64,000 nucleotides of DNA from Marinomonas primoryensis (GCF_013372285.1 NZ_CP054301.1:1846001-1910000), one strand, 5' to 3'. Shown: positions 28,793 to 40,718, numbered from the stretch's first letter. Notes: a model not told the origin generated them from the letters alone. Translations and numbers: made by a program.

Positions 28793-29245
28793 TTAAATAG
28801 TGCGTTTAGGCTCTAAATCGGTATGTCTATCATCTAAGCCAAAGTTTTCGCTAAGCATGCCTGGTTGCTTATCATTTTTTAGCGCGTAATCTCTTGGCGG
28901 CTCAGTTACTGGTGAGGTGTCAGGAGTCTGGGCGTTACTGATAATTGAGCTGCTTTCTATTTTGACATTGCTAGATTGGCTCGCATTATCAGCAAGGCAA
29001 TTTCTTAGATCTGCCAAACGTTTCTCAACAGCCATTAGGTGTTCGTTGCTGTCTGAGAAGAAGTTATCAATAATGACTTGCTTGCTGTCTAGCTCTTGTT
29101 GTAATGATTTCATGGTGATGACGCTTGAGCTTGAGTAAGCTTGTTTGTTATTTCTTGCCTTGTAGCTTTTGAGAGCTAATGTGACGACACAGCCAATAAT
29201 AATGCCGGTAATAAAGATGATGATATTGAATTCTTCTAAGTTCAT
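28793..29245 (-). CDS. zapG: cell-division envelope protein ZapG (YhcB, DUF1043)
   Basis: About 150 aa. One N-terminal transmembrane helix (about 6-24, FNIIIFITGIIIGCVVTLAL) is followed by a coiled-coil stretch (about 45-85) and a low-complexity tail, the YhcB/ZapG layout. ATG 29245 has GGAGAAAG in front. Family knowledge links it to coordination of envelope growth and division. Divergent from zapE, as in E. coli. Confidence 0.88.
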   Translation of the reverse strand: MNLEEFNIIIFITGIIIGCVVTLALKSYKARNNKQAYSSSSVITMKSLQQELDSKQVIIDNFFSDSNEHLMAVEKRLADLRNCLADNASQSSNVKIESSSIISNAQTPDTSPVTEPPRDYALKNDKQPGMLSENFGLDDRHTDLEPKRTI

Positions 29246-29373
29246 GACTTTCTCCAAAAAACAGATAATCCATTATAGCGAAACCGCCCCTACGATAACA
29301 GCTTGATAGGTGTTGTTTAAGATGCAATTTGTTAGAATAGTCAGAATCCACTTATTCGAACCAAAGAGCGACG

Positions 29374-30474
29374 ATGACACCCATTACGCGTTACAAGCAA
29401 GATTTAACAAGAGCAGATTTTAACTACGATCCAGCGCAGGAAGAGGCGGTAGAAGCACTTCAGGATTTATTCGATCGTTTGGTTGCAAATCAAGGAGATC
29501 AGCCTTCAAGTGGTTTTTTTGATCGGTTTCGAAAAAAGAAAATACCGACTGTAGAGCAAGGTTTGTATTTTTGGGGTGGTGTGGGTCGGGGTAAGACCTA
29601 TCTAATGGATACATTCTTCGACTGTTTGCCAATGGAAAAGAAAATGCGTCTGCATTTTCATCGGTTTATGCAAATGGTCCATCAAGAAATGCGAAAGCTT
29701 CATGATGTGAAAAACCCGCTTGAAATAGTAGGTAAAGAGATTTCTTCTAAGGCGCAAGTGTTGTGTTTTGACGAGTTTTTCGTCACTGATATTACCGATG
29801 CTATGATTTTAGCTGGCTTGCTAGAGGTACTGTTTGAAAACGGAACAACGTTGGTTGCAACTTCCAATATTGAGCCTGATGGCTTGTATAAAAATGGTTT
29901 GCAGCGTGCTCGTTTTTTGCCCGCGATCGCTTTAGTTAATAAACATACCAAGGTGATGAATGTAGACGGTGGTATAGATTACCGTCTTAGAACGTTAAAA
30001 CAGGCGAAGTTATATCATTATCCATTAAGTGACGCAGCCAATATTGAGTTAAATAATCGATTCTTGAGTCTTATATCAGACGCATCTCATGTTGTTGAAG
30101 GTGGTTCCGTTGAAATAGAGGGGCGTGATATTCCTTTGATTCGCAGTTGTGAGGGCCTTGCTTGGTTTGATGTTAAGGGGTTGTGCGATGGGCCAAGAAG
30201 CCAGGTTGATTACATTGAAATAGCGCGTCTTTATACGACGATTATTATTTCTAATCTGCCGCAAATGGATGCTTCACGGGATGATTTAGCAAGGCGTTTT
30301 ATCAACTTGGTGGATGAGTTTTATGATCGTCATGTGAAGGTTATTATTTCCGCTGAAGTGGCGATTCCAGATATCTATACAGGCACGCGTTTAGCATTCG
30401 AATATGACCGCACAGTGAGTCGATTGTTGGAAATGCAATCTGAAGAATATTTGTCTTTAGAACACCGTCCATAA
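29374..30474 (+). CDS. zapE: cell-division AFG1-like ATPase ZapE
   Basis: 366 aa. Walker A GGVGRGKTY is at 68-76, Walker B in VLCFDEFFV and the AFG1 phrase FHRFMQMVHQEM are present. ZapE is associated with the Z-ring late in division. Conserved order zapG-zapE-rplM-rpsI supports the call. Confidence 0.95.
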   Translation: MTPITRYKQDLTRADFNYDPAQEEAVEALQDLFDRLVANQGDQPSSGFFDRFRKKKIPTVEQGLYFWGGVGRGKTYLMDTFFDCLPMEKKMRLHFHRFMQMVHQEMRKLHDVKNPLEIVGKEISSKAQVLCFDEFFVTDITDAMILAGLLEVLFENGTTLVATSNIEPDGLYKNGLQRARFLPAIALVNKHTKVMNVDGGIDYRLRTLKQAKLYHYPLSDAANIELNNRFLSLISDASHVVEGGSVEIEGRDIPLIRSCEGLAWFDVKGLCDGPRSQVDYIEIARLYTTIIISNLPQMDASRDDLARRFINLVDEFYDRHVKVIISAEVAIPDIYTGTRLAFEYDRTVSRLLEMQSEEYLSLEHRP

Positions 30475-30542
30475 GCATATCTGTCTTTCTTATTTTGTTG
30501 CGTTGGTATATACTTCGCTCGCCTTTTTAAAGGTAAGTGTAC

Positions 30543-30572
30543 GTTAATTAATTATGCAAATAATTAATTAAC
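30543..30572 (+). promoter_or_regulatory. palindromic leader hairpin of rplM-rpsI
   Basis: 13-bp perfect inverted repeat GTTAATTAATTAT/ATAATTAATTAAC with a GCAA loop, 55 nt before rplM. It is AT-only apart from the ends. It could be an L13-binding leader or a protein operator. A possible -10 (TATACT, about 30512) lies upstream. Confidence 0.5.
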
Positions 30573-30626
30573 CAATAATAATAGGTATTGCGTGTCATTG
30601 AACACGCGTATTGAAAGGGTTTTTTG

Positions 30627-31055
30627 ATGAAAACTTTTACAGCTAAACCTGCTGAAGTTCGCCGCGACTGGTTCGTGGTTGATGCTGAAGGCAAAACTCT
30701 AGGCCGCTTGGCTACTGAAATTGCTCGCCGTTTACGTGGTAAGCATAAAGCTGAATACACTCCGCATGTTGATACTGGCGATTACATCGTTGTTGTTAAC
30801 GCTGAGAAAGTTCACGTTACAGGTAATAAAGCAGCTGCAAAACAATACTACCGCCATACTGGTTACCCAGGCGGCTTGCGTTCTATGAATTTCGAGAAGC
30901 TGATTGATCATGCTCCAGAGCGTGTTCTTGAACTTGCCGTTAAAGGTATGTTGCCAAAAGGTCCTTTGGGCCGTGCAATGCACAAGAAAATGAAAGTATA
31001 CGCTGGTACTGAGCATCCACATGCTGCTCAACAGCCTCAAACACTTAACATTTAA
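30627..31055 (+). CDS. rplM: 50S ribosomal protein L13
   Basis: 142 aa. Marks are [39 protein letters not shown] and [14 protein letters not shown] 30627 has GAAAGGG upstream. An early 50S assembly protein; in E. coli L13 represses its own operon. Followed by rpsI after 14 nt. Confidence 0.98.
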   Translation: MKTFTAKPAEVRRDWFVVDAEGKTLGRLATEIARRLRGKHKAEYTPHVDTGDYIVVVNAEKVHVTGNKAAAKQYYRHTGYPGGLRSMNFEKLIDHAPERVLELAVKGMLPKGPLGRAMHKKMKVYAGTEHPHAAQQPQTLNI

Positions 31056-31069
31056 TACGGAAGATCATT

Positions 31070-31462
31070 ATGTCAGCTACTCAATACTACGGTACAGGTC
31101 GTCGTAAAACGTCTACCGCTCGTGTGTTCCTTAAGGCCGGTTCTGGTAACTTAGTTATCAACAACCGTACACTTTCTCAGTACTTTGGTCGTGAAACAGC
31201 TCAGATGGTTGTTCGTCAACCTCTTGAACTTGTTGGCGCTACTGAAAAATTTGACGTTTACATCACTGTTAAAGGTGGTGGTATCTCTGGTCAAGCTGGT
31301 GCGATCCGTCATGGTATCACACGTGCTTTGATGCAATATGATGAGACTCTACGTCGTACTCTACGTTCTGCAGGTTTCGTTACTCGTGACTCGCGTGAAG
31401 TTGAACGTAAGAAAGTTGGTCTACGCAAAGCACGTCGTCGTCCTCAGTTCTCTAAGCGTTAA
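31070..31462 (+). CDS. rpsI: 30S ribosomal protein S9
   Basis: 130 aa ending in the invariant [13 protein letters not shown] tail (RRRPQFSKR), which touches P-site t[18 protein letters not shown] is at the N-terminus. Co-transcribed with rplM. Confidence 0.98.
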   Translation: MSATQYYGTGRRKTSTARVFLKAGSGNLVINNRTLSQYFGRETAQMVVRQPLELVGATEKFDVYITVKGGGISGQAGAIRHGITRALMQYDETLRRTLRSAGFVTRDSREVERKKVGLRKARRRPQFSKR

Positions 31463-31485
31463 TTTTCGCTTTCAGAATACTATTA

Positions 31486-31521
31486 AAGCGCTTGGTGATT
31501 TTTTCATCAGGCGTTTTTTTT
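31486..31521 (+). terminator. terminator of rplM-rpsI
   Basis: Stem AGCGCTTGGTGA / TCATCAGGCGTT with G-T pairs, followed by a run of T. Confidence 0.75.
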
Positions 31522-31842
31522 GCTTTGTACTATTTTCCTGCTTTTTTCTTCAAAAAAAAAGAGAATTGCTCTATTCGTGTATCAAAGTAAGTATTCAGAG
31601 AAAATTTCAAGTCAAATCATGTTAGAATGATTAGCTATTAAGGCTGTAATCAACTGCATGAATAACTAGCATGAATTTGATATTGGTTTGATGTTTCTAT
31701 TGGGTCACTTTTTATTCTTCGTCGACTCAGTTGAAAGCTAAAAGAATTTCGATATCGAAGTGAGTAAGTTATGACTTCGATATCATTTTATAGTTTGTCT
31801 CCGATTAAGGGGACTTGGATGTTTTCAAAATAGGGGTTAGAC
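31522..31842. promoter_or_regulatory. sspA leader with 11-bp inverted repeat
   Basis: No gene in this stretch. GATATCGAAGT (31751-31761) and ACTTCGATATC (31774-31784) form a perfect inverted repeat about 60 nt before sspA. It could be an operator or mRNA hairpin. In pseudomonads the cytochrome bc1 genes occupy this gap; they are absent here. Confidence 0.5.
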
Positions 31843-32475
31843 ATGGGTGTTATTGCTAAGCGCTCCTCAATGACGTTCTTCTCTGATGGAGAGGATCATT
31901 ATAGCCATAGAGTGCGTATTGTATTGGCAGAAAAAGCTGTCACAGTAGACATTATTGATGTGGACTCATTTAACAAGCCAGATGAATTGGCTGACGTTAA
32001 TCCATACAATGAATTGCCGGCCTTGGTTGATCGTGATTTGGTTCTTTATGAGCCAAATGTCATGATGGAATACTTGGATGAGCGTTTTCCGCATCCACCA
32101 TTATTGCCTGTTTACCCTGTTGCTCGAGCAGAAAGCCGTTTGTATATGTATCGCATTCAACGCGATTGGGCGAAATTAGTTGACTTGATTCTTTCTAGTA
32201 AAGATAAAGCGGCGATTGCTCAAGCTCAAAAAGAACTGCGTGAAGGGCTGGTAAGTGTTTCTCCTATTTTTGAGGAAAAACCTTATTTTATGAGCGATGA
32301 CTTTACGATTGTAGATTGTTGCTTGGCTCCTATCTTATGGCGCCTACCTGCATTAGGTGTAGAAATACCTAAAGAGCAAGCAAGAGCGTTGTACAAATAT
32401 ATGGATCTTGTTTTTGCGCGTGAGTCTTTCCAAGAAAGTCTTTCTGAAGCCGAACAAGAAATGCGTTTAGACTAA
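31843..32475 (+). CDS. sspA: stringent starvation protein A
   Basis: 210 aa, GST-like fold: thioredoxin-type N domain ([36 protein letters not shown]) and an all-helical C domain. SspA binds RNA polymerase and affects stationary-phase and acid-stress genes; it lacks a GST catalytic residue in the family. Paired with sspB. Confidence 0.95.
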   Translation: MGVIAKRSSMTFFSDGEDHYSHRVRIVLAEKAVTVDIIDVDSFNKPDELADVNPYNELPALVDRDLVLYEPNVMMEYLDERFPHPPLLPVYPVARAESRLYMYRIQRDWAKLVDLILSSKDKAAIAQAQKELREGLVSVSPIFEEKPYFMSDDFTIVDCCLAPILWRLPALGVEIPKEQARALYKYMDLVFARESFQESLSEAEQEMRLD

Positions 32476-32508
32476 GCTGAGGCTTTTGCTCTCGGTTATG
32501 TTAGATAG

Positions 32509-32538
32509 CAAAAGAGGAGCTTATGGCTCCTTTTTTTT
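32509..32538 (+). terminator. intra-operon hairpin between sspA and sspB
   Basis: AGGAGC-TTAT-GGCTCC followed by eight T. It probably attenuates readthrough into sspB. Confidence 0.65.
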
Positions 32539-32562
32539 GCAGAATATTAAGCAGGAGAGACT

Positions 32563-32940
32563 ATGTTACCCAAACGATCTTATTTATTAAATGCCGCTTA
32601 CACTTGGGTTGCTGATAATGATATGACGCCTTATCTCTTAGTGGATGCAGAGCAAAAAGATGTAGTGATACCAACAGAATTTGTTAAAGATGGCCAGATA
32701 GTGCTGAATATCGGCATGTCTGCGGTGCGTCATTTAATTATGGACAAAGAAGCGGTATCTTTTGAGGCGCGCTTTAGTGGTAAGCCAATGCAAGTTTATG
32801 TGCCGATACGAGCGGCGCTTGCCTTGTACGCTAAAGAGAATGGCGATGGCTTTGTATTCCCTGATGAGGAATTTACTGATGAGCCTACCCCTACACCACC
32901 AGTGCCTAAAAAAGGTTTTAAGTTGAAGGTTGTGAAGTAA
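32563..32940 (+). CDS. sspB: ClpXP specificity adaptor SspB
   Basis: 125 aa. The N-terminal substrate domain (KRSYLLNAAYTWVADNDMTP, LNIGMSAVRHL) binds ssrA tags. An acidic linker with a PTPTPPVPKK stretch leads to the ClpX-binding tail GFKLKVVK. Shorter than E. coli SspB (165 aa), mainly in the linker. Confidence 0.95.
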   Translation: MLPKRSYLLNAAYTWVADNDMTPYLLVDAEQKDVVIPTEFVKDGQIVLNIGMSAVRHLIMDKEAVSFEARFSGKPMQVYVPIRAALALYAKENGDGFVFPDEEFTDEPTPTPPVPKKGFKLKVVK

Positions 32941-32972
32941 AAAAGAGAGTTGATTGTTTAAGTTATTTAAAT

Positions 32973-33006
32973 AAAAAAAGAGCCACTCATAGATGGCTCT
33001 TTTTTT
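32973..33006. terminator. bidirectional terminator between sspB and diaA
   Basis: AAAAAAAGAGCCA and TGGCTCTTTTTTT arms with a loop CTCATAGA serve the two convergent genes. Confidence 0.85.
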
Positions 33007-33029
33007 ATGTATTTTTAAATGCTCTTAAC

Positions 33030-33623
33030 TCAGTCTTCATTGCCAAACAGTTGACGCTCAAGAAGATCAACCAGCGTGTGAATGACGGTGATCTGGCATT
33101 CATGCACTCTGGCGGTACCAAGAAGGTTTATTTTTATCTCTGTGTCATCTTGTGAGGTAAGGGAGGAGACGTTTTTGGCTTCTGGGCTGGTTAGGGCGAC
33201 GATACTCATTTTACGCTCATGAGCCGCTTGGATAGCTTGGATGATAGGCGATGTGTTACCACGATTAGCAACCACAAATAAAATATCCCCCGGATTACCT
33301 AGGGCTGTTATTTGCTTTGAAAAGACATCGTGATAACTGTCATTGTGAGTAATTGCCAGCAAAGCGGCGCCATCACCGCTTAAATTAATGGCAGGTAGTC
33401 CTGGGCGCTCTCTGTCCATTCGATCTAGCATTAGCGTGCTAAAGTATTGAGACAGGTGAGATCCCGTGCTGTTGCCAATGCAGATGATTTTTCCGCCGGA
33501 CGCAACGCTTGAAAAAATCACTTTAGCGGCGTGCTCTATATACGGAGGTAAGCTTTCCAGCGCTTGCTGTTGTGCTTCAAAACTCTGGGCAAATTGTGTG
33601 TAGATTGCTTCTTGAAAATCCAT
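33030..33623 (-). CDS. diaA: DnaA initiator-associating protein DiaA (SIS domain)
   Basis: 197 aa SIS-domain protein of the GmhA group: ASGGKIICIGNSTGSHLSQY and GDILFVVANRGNTSPIIQAI. In E. coli DiaA tetramers bind DnaA and promote timely initiation. GmhA-type isomerase is the alternative, but the position after lpoA-yraN fits DiaA. Confidence 0.9.
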   Translation of the reverse strand: MDFQEAIYTQFAQSFEAQQQALESLPPYIEHAAKVIFSSVASGGKIICIGNSTGSHLSQYFSTLMLDRMDRERPGLPAINLSGDGAALLAITHNDSYHDVFSKQITALGNPGDILFVVANRGNTSPIIQAIQAAHERKMSIVALTSPEAKNVSSLTSQDDTEIKINLLGTARVHECQITVIHTLVDLLERQLFGNED

Positions 33624-33628
33624 AGTGA

Positions 33629-34012
33629 TTAAAATACTGCTTTAAGCCAAGTTAAATGTTGTTGGTCTATTTTTTTATCAAATAGTATCGCATCGAAACG
33701 ACTAGCGTTGTTTACTTTATTGTTCTTCTGTAGCCATAAAGAGGCGCTTTTTCGCACCTTATTTAGTTTAGATTGCCCAAGGCTTTCAGCGGCGCTACCG
33801 TGTGCATTATTTGCGCGATAGCGGACTTCTACAAAAACATAGGTGTCTTGATCTAAAAATATCAAATCAATCTCGCCAATGCGACAGAAGAAATTTCTCT
33901 CAACAAAGCGAAGGCCTTGTGAAAGTAAAAAAATTTCAGCTGCCTGTTCTGCTTTTTCGCCACTATTTTTCGGTATTCTCCTGTTGCTGAAAATACGGGT
34001 GATTATTTGCAT
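33629..34012 (-). CDS. yraN: YraN family protein (UPF0102)
   Basis: 127 aa with the endonuclease-like motifs GEKAEQAAEIFLLSQGL, GEIDLI (Asp/Glu) and YVFVEVRYR, as in restriction-endonuclease-fold YraN proteins. Function unproved. The chosen ATG lies inside the end of lpoA (50-nt overlap), consistent with translational coupling; a later start would lose the conserved N-terminus. Confidence 0.88.
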   Translation of the reverse strand: MQIITRIFSNRRIPKNSGEKAEQAAEIFLLSQGLRFVERNFFCRIGEIDLIFLDQDTYVFVEVRYRANNAHGSAAESLGQSKLNKVRKSASLWLQKNNKVNNASRFDAILFDKKIDQQHLTWLKAVF

Positions 34013-35807
34013 ATACCAAATTTCCTTTTCGGTAAGTCATAATTTCAGGTCTTTTATGAAATATGCCATTTTCATCTATGGTGATAATGCCAGTATTCGC
34101 TGAAATTTTTGTGCTTGGTAGTAGTGTGAACAGTCGATATTTGTTTGCTAACAAATAGGAGTCGGCGCCGAGCGCTTGTAATCTACGCAAAATATTTGAA
34201 CTTTGATTTTTAGGCAATACATCTAAAGTGGTGCTGTTTGGTGTGAGGGCGGGAACCTCGGTAAAAAGTATCCGCTCAATATCGCTAGGGTTAATCGATT
34301 TATCTGGCTCACTATCATTTAATGTACTGGTCGCCAGCATAGGGATTTTGTCGGCGAAGTAAAAATCTATAAGGGGTCTTATTTGTTTGGCATCATTAAG
34401 TTTCCCGACGTAAAACACGTAATCAAGGTCTTCGCGTGATCTAGCTATGCTTTCTACCTTCGTTCCTGTCCATTGTTCTATCCGTCTTTTGCGAGCATAA
34501 CTTTCATCGATCAGGAGTAGCTTTTGAATCGCGTCCTGTCTGCCTTTTGGCGTGTTGGCATATGACTGATTGGAGGTGATGGTGATGTTTTCTTTGGTTG
34601 CGGCCACCCGAAATTCATCGCTTTGTTTTAATGCCCAAGTGTCTTGGATGTTTAATATAGCGGCTTTCGTTGCGCCTTCTTGTTTGGCGAAGGTAATTAA
34701 TTCGTGTATTTCATCTTCGGCACTTAATGAAAAATGATAAAGGTTTTTTGGGTGCAGATTAATATCTAGCTGATTAAGTGCGATGACAGGATAAGGTAAA
34801 TCTAAACGACCGACTTGGGCGACATTATTCTTTTGTAACGGCCCAATAATAACATCTGGTTGCTTTTCGTTCGCCGCTGCGAGTGCGTCAATGATGTTTG
34901 AGTAATCATCTACGTTAATAATGCTGACTTGTGGTCTTGCTTCTTTTTGATTGTAAAAGGTAGCAAAAAAACCGTCGACAATAGCTTGAGATGCGCGCTC
35001 TAGTTTGCCGCTCATCGGCAGCATTAAGACAATTTTTTTCGGTGCCATGTCTTCAATAGACGACATGATTTGGAAATCTTGTGGAGGGGATAGTGCTGCT
35101 GGGTGATTTGGGTTTTCTATCCGCCAATTCTCGAATACCGTAAGCTGCTGCTCAATAGACAGTGATTGATTTCTTAAAATGCCACTGATTGTTAACCAGC
35201 CATTGAGTAGTGGTCTTTGTTGTTGATAGAGCTCATCTATTTCATTTTGAGTCAAATTCTGGACGGCCAACCACAATTTAGTTTGGTTATCTTCACCTTC
35301 ATTAAGTGGTAAGTTGTATGTCAAATCCATGCGCAGACTCACCGCATCTAACCAATTGCCAAAGTGCTCAAGAATGGAGGCTTTGGTGTCTTTTAGTTTA
35401 TTTTGGTTGTCAGGGTGGCGCGCAGCCGTTAAGCGACCGGCTTGCTTTAGAAAGTCAAAGGATTCTGTGGCGTTGTCTAAATTTGATGTGGCTAGAGCGG
35501 CCAGTAAGTACGCTTCAAACTGAATAGAAGAGGTTGTTGATAACACTTCATTTTCTAATGTATCAATGACTTGCTGGAATTCGCCTTGCTCATAAAAGTT
35601 CTTTGCGGAACGATAAGCTTCGCCTAATTCTTTTGATACATCAGTGGTTTTTATTGGATGATAGATGCTTGGCGGCAGTGTTCTTTCTTGTGTCGCACTT
35701 TGAGTCAATTTTTGTTGCTGCTCCATGTTTAAATTCATGGAATTACAAGCACTCAGCAGAAAAGAGCACAGAGTTAATGATATGATGCGGTAATTAAGTA
35801 GGCTCAT
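33963..35807 (-). CDS. lpoA: penicillin-binding protein activator LpoA
   Basis: 614 aa lipoprotein. Lipobox LLSAC ends a short signal peptide. An N-terminal TPR-like helical domain (about 45-240) is followed by a C-terminal periplasmic-binding-protein-like domain (KIVLMLPMSGKLERASQAIV, DVIIGPLQKNNVAQVG). It spans the periplasm and activates PBP1A. The frame extends upstream to 35897, but that part overlaps the divergent rsmI start and has no signal. Confidence 0.93.
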   Translation of the reverse strand: MSLLNYRIISLTLCSFLLSACNSMNLNMEQQQKLTQSATQERTLPPSIYHPIKTTDVSKELGEAYRSAKNFYEQGEFQQVIDTLENEVLSTTSSIQFEAYLLAALATSNLDNATESFDFLKQAGRLTAARHPDNQNKLKDTKASILEHFGNWLDAVSLRMDLTYNLPLNEGEDNQTKLWLAVQNLTQNEIDELYQQQRPLLNGWLTISGILRNQSLSIEQQLTVFENWRIENPNHPAALSPPQDFQIMSSIEDMAPKKIVLMLPMSGKLERASQAIVDGFFATFYNQKEARPQVSIINVDDYSNIIDALAAANEKQPDVIIGPLQKNNVAQVGRLDLPYPVIALNQLDINLHPKNLYHFSLSAEDEIHELITFAKQEGATKAAILNIQDTWALKQSDEFRVAATKENITITSNQSYANTPKGRQDAIQKLLLIDESYARKRRIEQWTGTKVESIARSREDLDYVFYVGKLNDAKQIRPLIDFYFADKIPMLATSTLNDSEPDKSINPSDIERILFTEVPALTPNSTTLDVLPKNQSSNILRRLQALGADSYLLANKYRLFTLLPSTKISANTGIITIDENGIFHKRPEIMTYRKGNLVYANNHPYFQQQENTEK

Positions 35808-35839
35808 AAGCTTATAGAATGACAAATAAAAGAGGCAAC

Positions 35840-36703
35840 ATGGTATCACATAGTTCTGACGATGCGAGAGGGTCGCTGTACATAGTTGCAACCCCAATAG
35901 GCAATCTCGATGATTTTAGTAAAAGAGCCGAGCAAACTTTACGAGACGTAGACTATATAGCGGCGGAAGACACCCGGCATACTCGGCGTTTATTGAATCA
36001 TTTCGCCATCGAAGCGAAGCTTTTCTCCATTCATGATCACAATGAAAAAGACAAAGCGGGTTATGTGGCGAGCTTACTAGACGAAGGTAAAAATGTGGCG
36101 TTGGTATCCGATGCTGGCACCCCGTTAATCTCTGACCCAGGTTATCACGTGGTGCATGCGCTGCGTGGAAAAGGGCATAAAGTGGTGCCTATTCCAGGTG
36201 CGTGTGCTTTGGTGTCTGCGTTGTGCGCGTCAGGTTTGCCGACGGATCAATTCTTCTTTGCAGGCTTTGTTCCAGCGAAATCAAAAGGTCGCTGTGATTT
36301 ATTCGAGTCATGGAAGAAGCAAACCGGCACGGTGGTGTTTTATGAATCGACGCACCGTATTTATGACTCCATTGCCGATGTTCAAAAAGTTTACGGTGAG
36401 GATGCTCAGTTGGTTCTCGCACGAGAAGTGACAAAAACCTTTGAGACATTTTTATCTGGTACGGCGACTGAAATTCTTGCGATGTTTGACGCGGATGCAA
36501 ACCAATTGCGTGGTGAATTTGTCGTTATGTTGAGCTTTACTCAAGAAAGTGGCAATGAAGTGGAGTTAGAGGCAAAACGGATTCTCACTATTTTGCTAGA
36601 AGATTTACCGGTTAAACAAGCCGCCGCCATGGCCGCGAAATTAACCGGCGAAAAGAAAAACTATCTTTATAAAATGGCGTTAGAAATGCAAAACCAAGCA
36701 TAA
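35840..36703 (+). CDS. rsmI: 16S rRNA (cytidine1402-2'-O)-methyltransferase
   Basis: About 287 aa from ATG 35840 (AGAGG upstream); ATG 35819 is an alternative without ribosome site. SAM-dependent tetrapyrrole-methylase fold: LYIVATPIGNLDDFSKRAEQ, AAEDTRHTRRLL, LVSDAGTPLISDPGY. It modifies C1402 in the decoding centre. Divergent from lpoA. Confidence 0.96.
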   Translation: MVSHSSDDARGSLYIVATPIGNLDDFSKRAEQTLRDVDYIAAEDTRHTRRLLNHFAIEAKLFSIHDHNEKDKAGYVASLLDEGKNVALVSDAGTPLISDPGYHVVHALRGKGHKVVPIPGACALVSALCASGLPTDQFFFAGFVPAKSKGRCDLFESWKKQTGTVVFYESTHRIYDSIADVQKVYGEDAQLVLAREVTKTFETFLSGTATEILAMFDADANQLRGEFVVMLSFTQESGNEVELEAKRILTILLEDLPVKQAAAMAAKLTGEKKNYLYKMALEMQNQA

Positions 36704-36791
36704 CCTGTTTAGTGATTGAGATATTTTTCTTCCTTAGTTCTGATGAAAATTAGGTGTTTACAAGGAAGTGAGACTGGGTATACTCGGTCTC

Positions 36792-36881
36792 ACTTGTCGG
36801 AGTGCCATTTGGCTGAGATCGCATAATTAAGTGCGGGATCCGCAGAACCTGATCGGGTTAAAACCCGCGTAGGAAACAAGA
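36792..36881 (+). promoter_or_regulatory. TPP riboswitch (THI element)
   Basis: The conserved core is clear: GTCGGAGTGCC, GGCTGAGATCGC, the helix GTGCGGGATCCGCAG, ACCTGATCGGGTTA and GCGTAGGAAACAAG. P1 pairs CTTGT with ACAAG. Binding of thiamine pyrophosphate should lower thi operon expression. Confidence 0.95.
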
Positions 36882-39173
<2,292 letters not shown>

Positions 39174-39188
39174 GCGCAAGGAGGAATT

Positions 39189-40718
39189 ATGTCTATTAAA
39201 CCTCCTGTTGTTTGGTGTGTGGGCGGGTCGGATTCGTCCGCCCACACTGGGTTGCCATCAGATATTCGCATAGGCCAAAATTTAGGCTGCCATGTTCAAA
39301 GTATTATGACAGCCACCCGGGTGCAAAACTCTGAAGACGGTAATTTGTTAGAGCCGATCTCGTTGTCTAAGTTCAACGAACAATGGCAAGCTTTGCTAGA
39401 TGATCTGCCGCCAGATGCGATTAAAGTTGGTTTGTTGCCATCGGCAGAAATAGTGAAAGCCTGCTCGACTTGGCTAGAACGTTTGAAAGCGGACTACCCT
39501 AATGTGTTAGTAGTGTTTGATCCTGTCATGGTGAGCGGAAGTGATAGGCATAATCTAGAAAAAGCGGGCTTTGGGGCGGATTTACTCGCCCCTTTGTTGC
39601 CTTATGTCGATGTGATTACGTCTAACTTAATGGATATTGAAGCGCTAACGGGGCTATCTGGCAAGCAGCCTATAACCGATTTACAAACGCAACTGGCTGC
39701 GTATTTTTACGCGTCACCATGTCGCTGGTTGATGAAAGGTGATCACTCTGAAACCGGAAAAACGACGGATTGGTTAGTGAGTCAAACTGCCATTGTCGGC
39801 TTTTCAAGTGACACACTAGCCAGGCAGAATGCGGGTGGCAAGGGCGGGACTTTGTCGATGGCGTTGGTGAGCTTCATTGCTCATGGTTACGATGTATTGG
39901 ATGCGATGACCATGGCGAAAGCCTATCTAAATGCGGCATTAAAATCGACAGTGAAGATTGATGAAAAAACCGAACAGTTTGGACTTCCGGGTTGGCCCCT
40001 GCAGATCGAAAATTTACCCATAATAGTGACGCCTCATCAATATTCGAATGTGCCCCATTTGTCATTTGCCAAGATGGATCTTAATAAAATGGGTTTATAT
40101 CCGGTAGTTGATACGATTGCTTGGTTGACCTTAGTGCTTAAGCAAGGCATCAAACTGGCTCAACTTAGGATCAAAAATCCAGACGACCCTGAGTTAGAAG
40201 GAAAAATTCAACAGGCAATCGCCTTAGGTCAAAAGTACAACGCACAGGTCTTTATTAATGACTATTGGCAGCAGGCGATCACCTTTGGTGCTTATGGTGT
40301 GCATCTGGGTCAGGAAGATTTGGATGTGGCAGACCTGTCTGCCATTCAGCACGCTGGCCTTAGGTTAGGTATCAGCACTCACGGGTATTACGAAATTGCA
40401 CGCGCCCAATCGATTAAACCGAGTTACATCGCCTTAGGGCATATTTTCCCAACGCAAACCAAGGATATGCCATCACAGCCACAAGGGGTAAAACGCCTCG
40501 CCCATTATGCTTGTTTACTTAAAGGCCATTATCCGACGGTTGCCATCGGCGGCATTGACGCTGAGAGGTTGCCTTTGGTCGCGAGAACCGGTGTGACTAG
40601 TGTGGCTTTAGTGACGGCGATTACGAAAGCGGATGATCCAGAAGCGGCGACACGGTCACTGATGGCATCATTACTTCAACACGAAGGAGGAAGACTAAAT
40701 GAACATTATGCTGAATGA
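39189..40718 (+). CDS. thiDE: bifunctional HMP(-P) kinase / thiamine-phosphate synthase
   Basis: 509 aa fusion. Residues about 5-260 form a ThiD ribokinase-like domain (VWCVGGSDSSAHTGLPSDIR; VVFDPVMVSGS; AGGKGGTLSMALVS near the anion hole, a changed form of the usual GTGC). About 290-500 form ThiE (LAQLRIKNPDD, VFINDYWQQAI, GVHLGQEDL, VAIGGIDAERL). It makes HMP-PP and joins it to thiazole phosphate. The altered GTGC-like motif in the kinase half is worth noting. Confidence 0.92.
   Translation: MSIKPPVVWCVGGSDSSAHTGLPSDIRIGQNLGCHVQSIMTATRVQNSEDGNLLEPISLSKFNEQWQALLDDLPPDAIKVGLLPSAEIVKACSTWLERLKADYPNVLVVFDPVMVSGSDRHNLEKAGFGADLLAPLLPYVDVITSNLMDIEALTGLSGKQPITDLQTQLAAYFYASPCRWLMKGDHSETGKTTDWLVSQTAIVGFSSDTLARQNAGGKGGTLSMALVSFIAHGYDVLDAMTMAKAYLNAALKSTVKIDEKTEQFGLPGWPLQIENLPIIVTPHQYSNVPHLSFAKMDLNKMGLYPVVDTIAWLTLVLKQGIKLAQLRIKNPDDPELEGKIQQAIALGQKYNAQVFINDYWQQAITFGAYGVHLGQEDLDVADLSAIQHAGLRLGISTHGYYEIARAQSIKPSYIALGHIFPTQTKDMPSQPQGVKRLAHYACLLKGHYPTVAIGGIDAERLPLVARTGVTSVALVTAITKADDPEAATRSLMASLLQHEGGRLNEHYAE

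Noticed and set aside
35808..35897. Upstream extension of lpoA by 30 residues
   Set aside because: It would overlap rsmI and bury the lipoprotein signal peptide.
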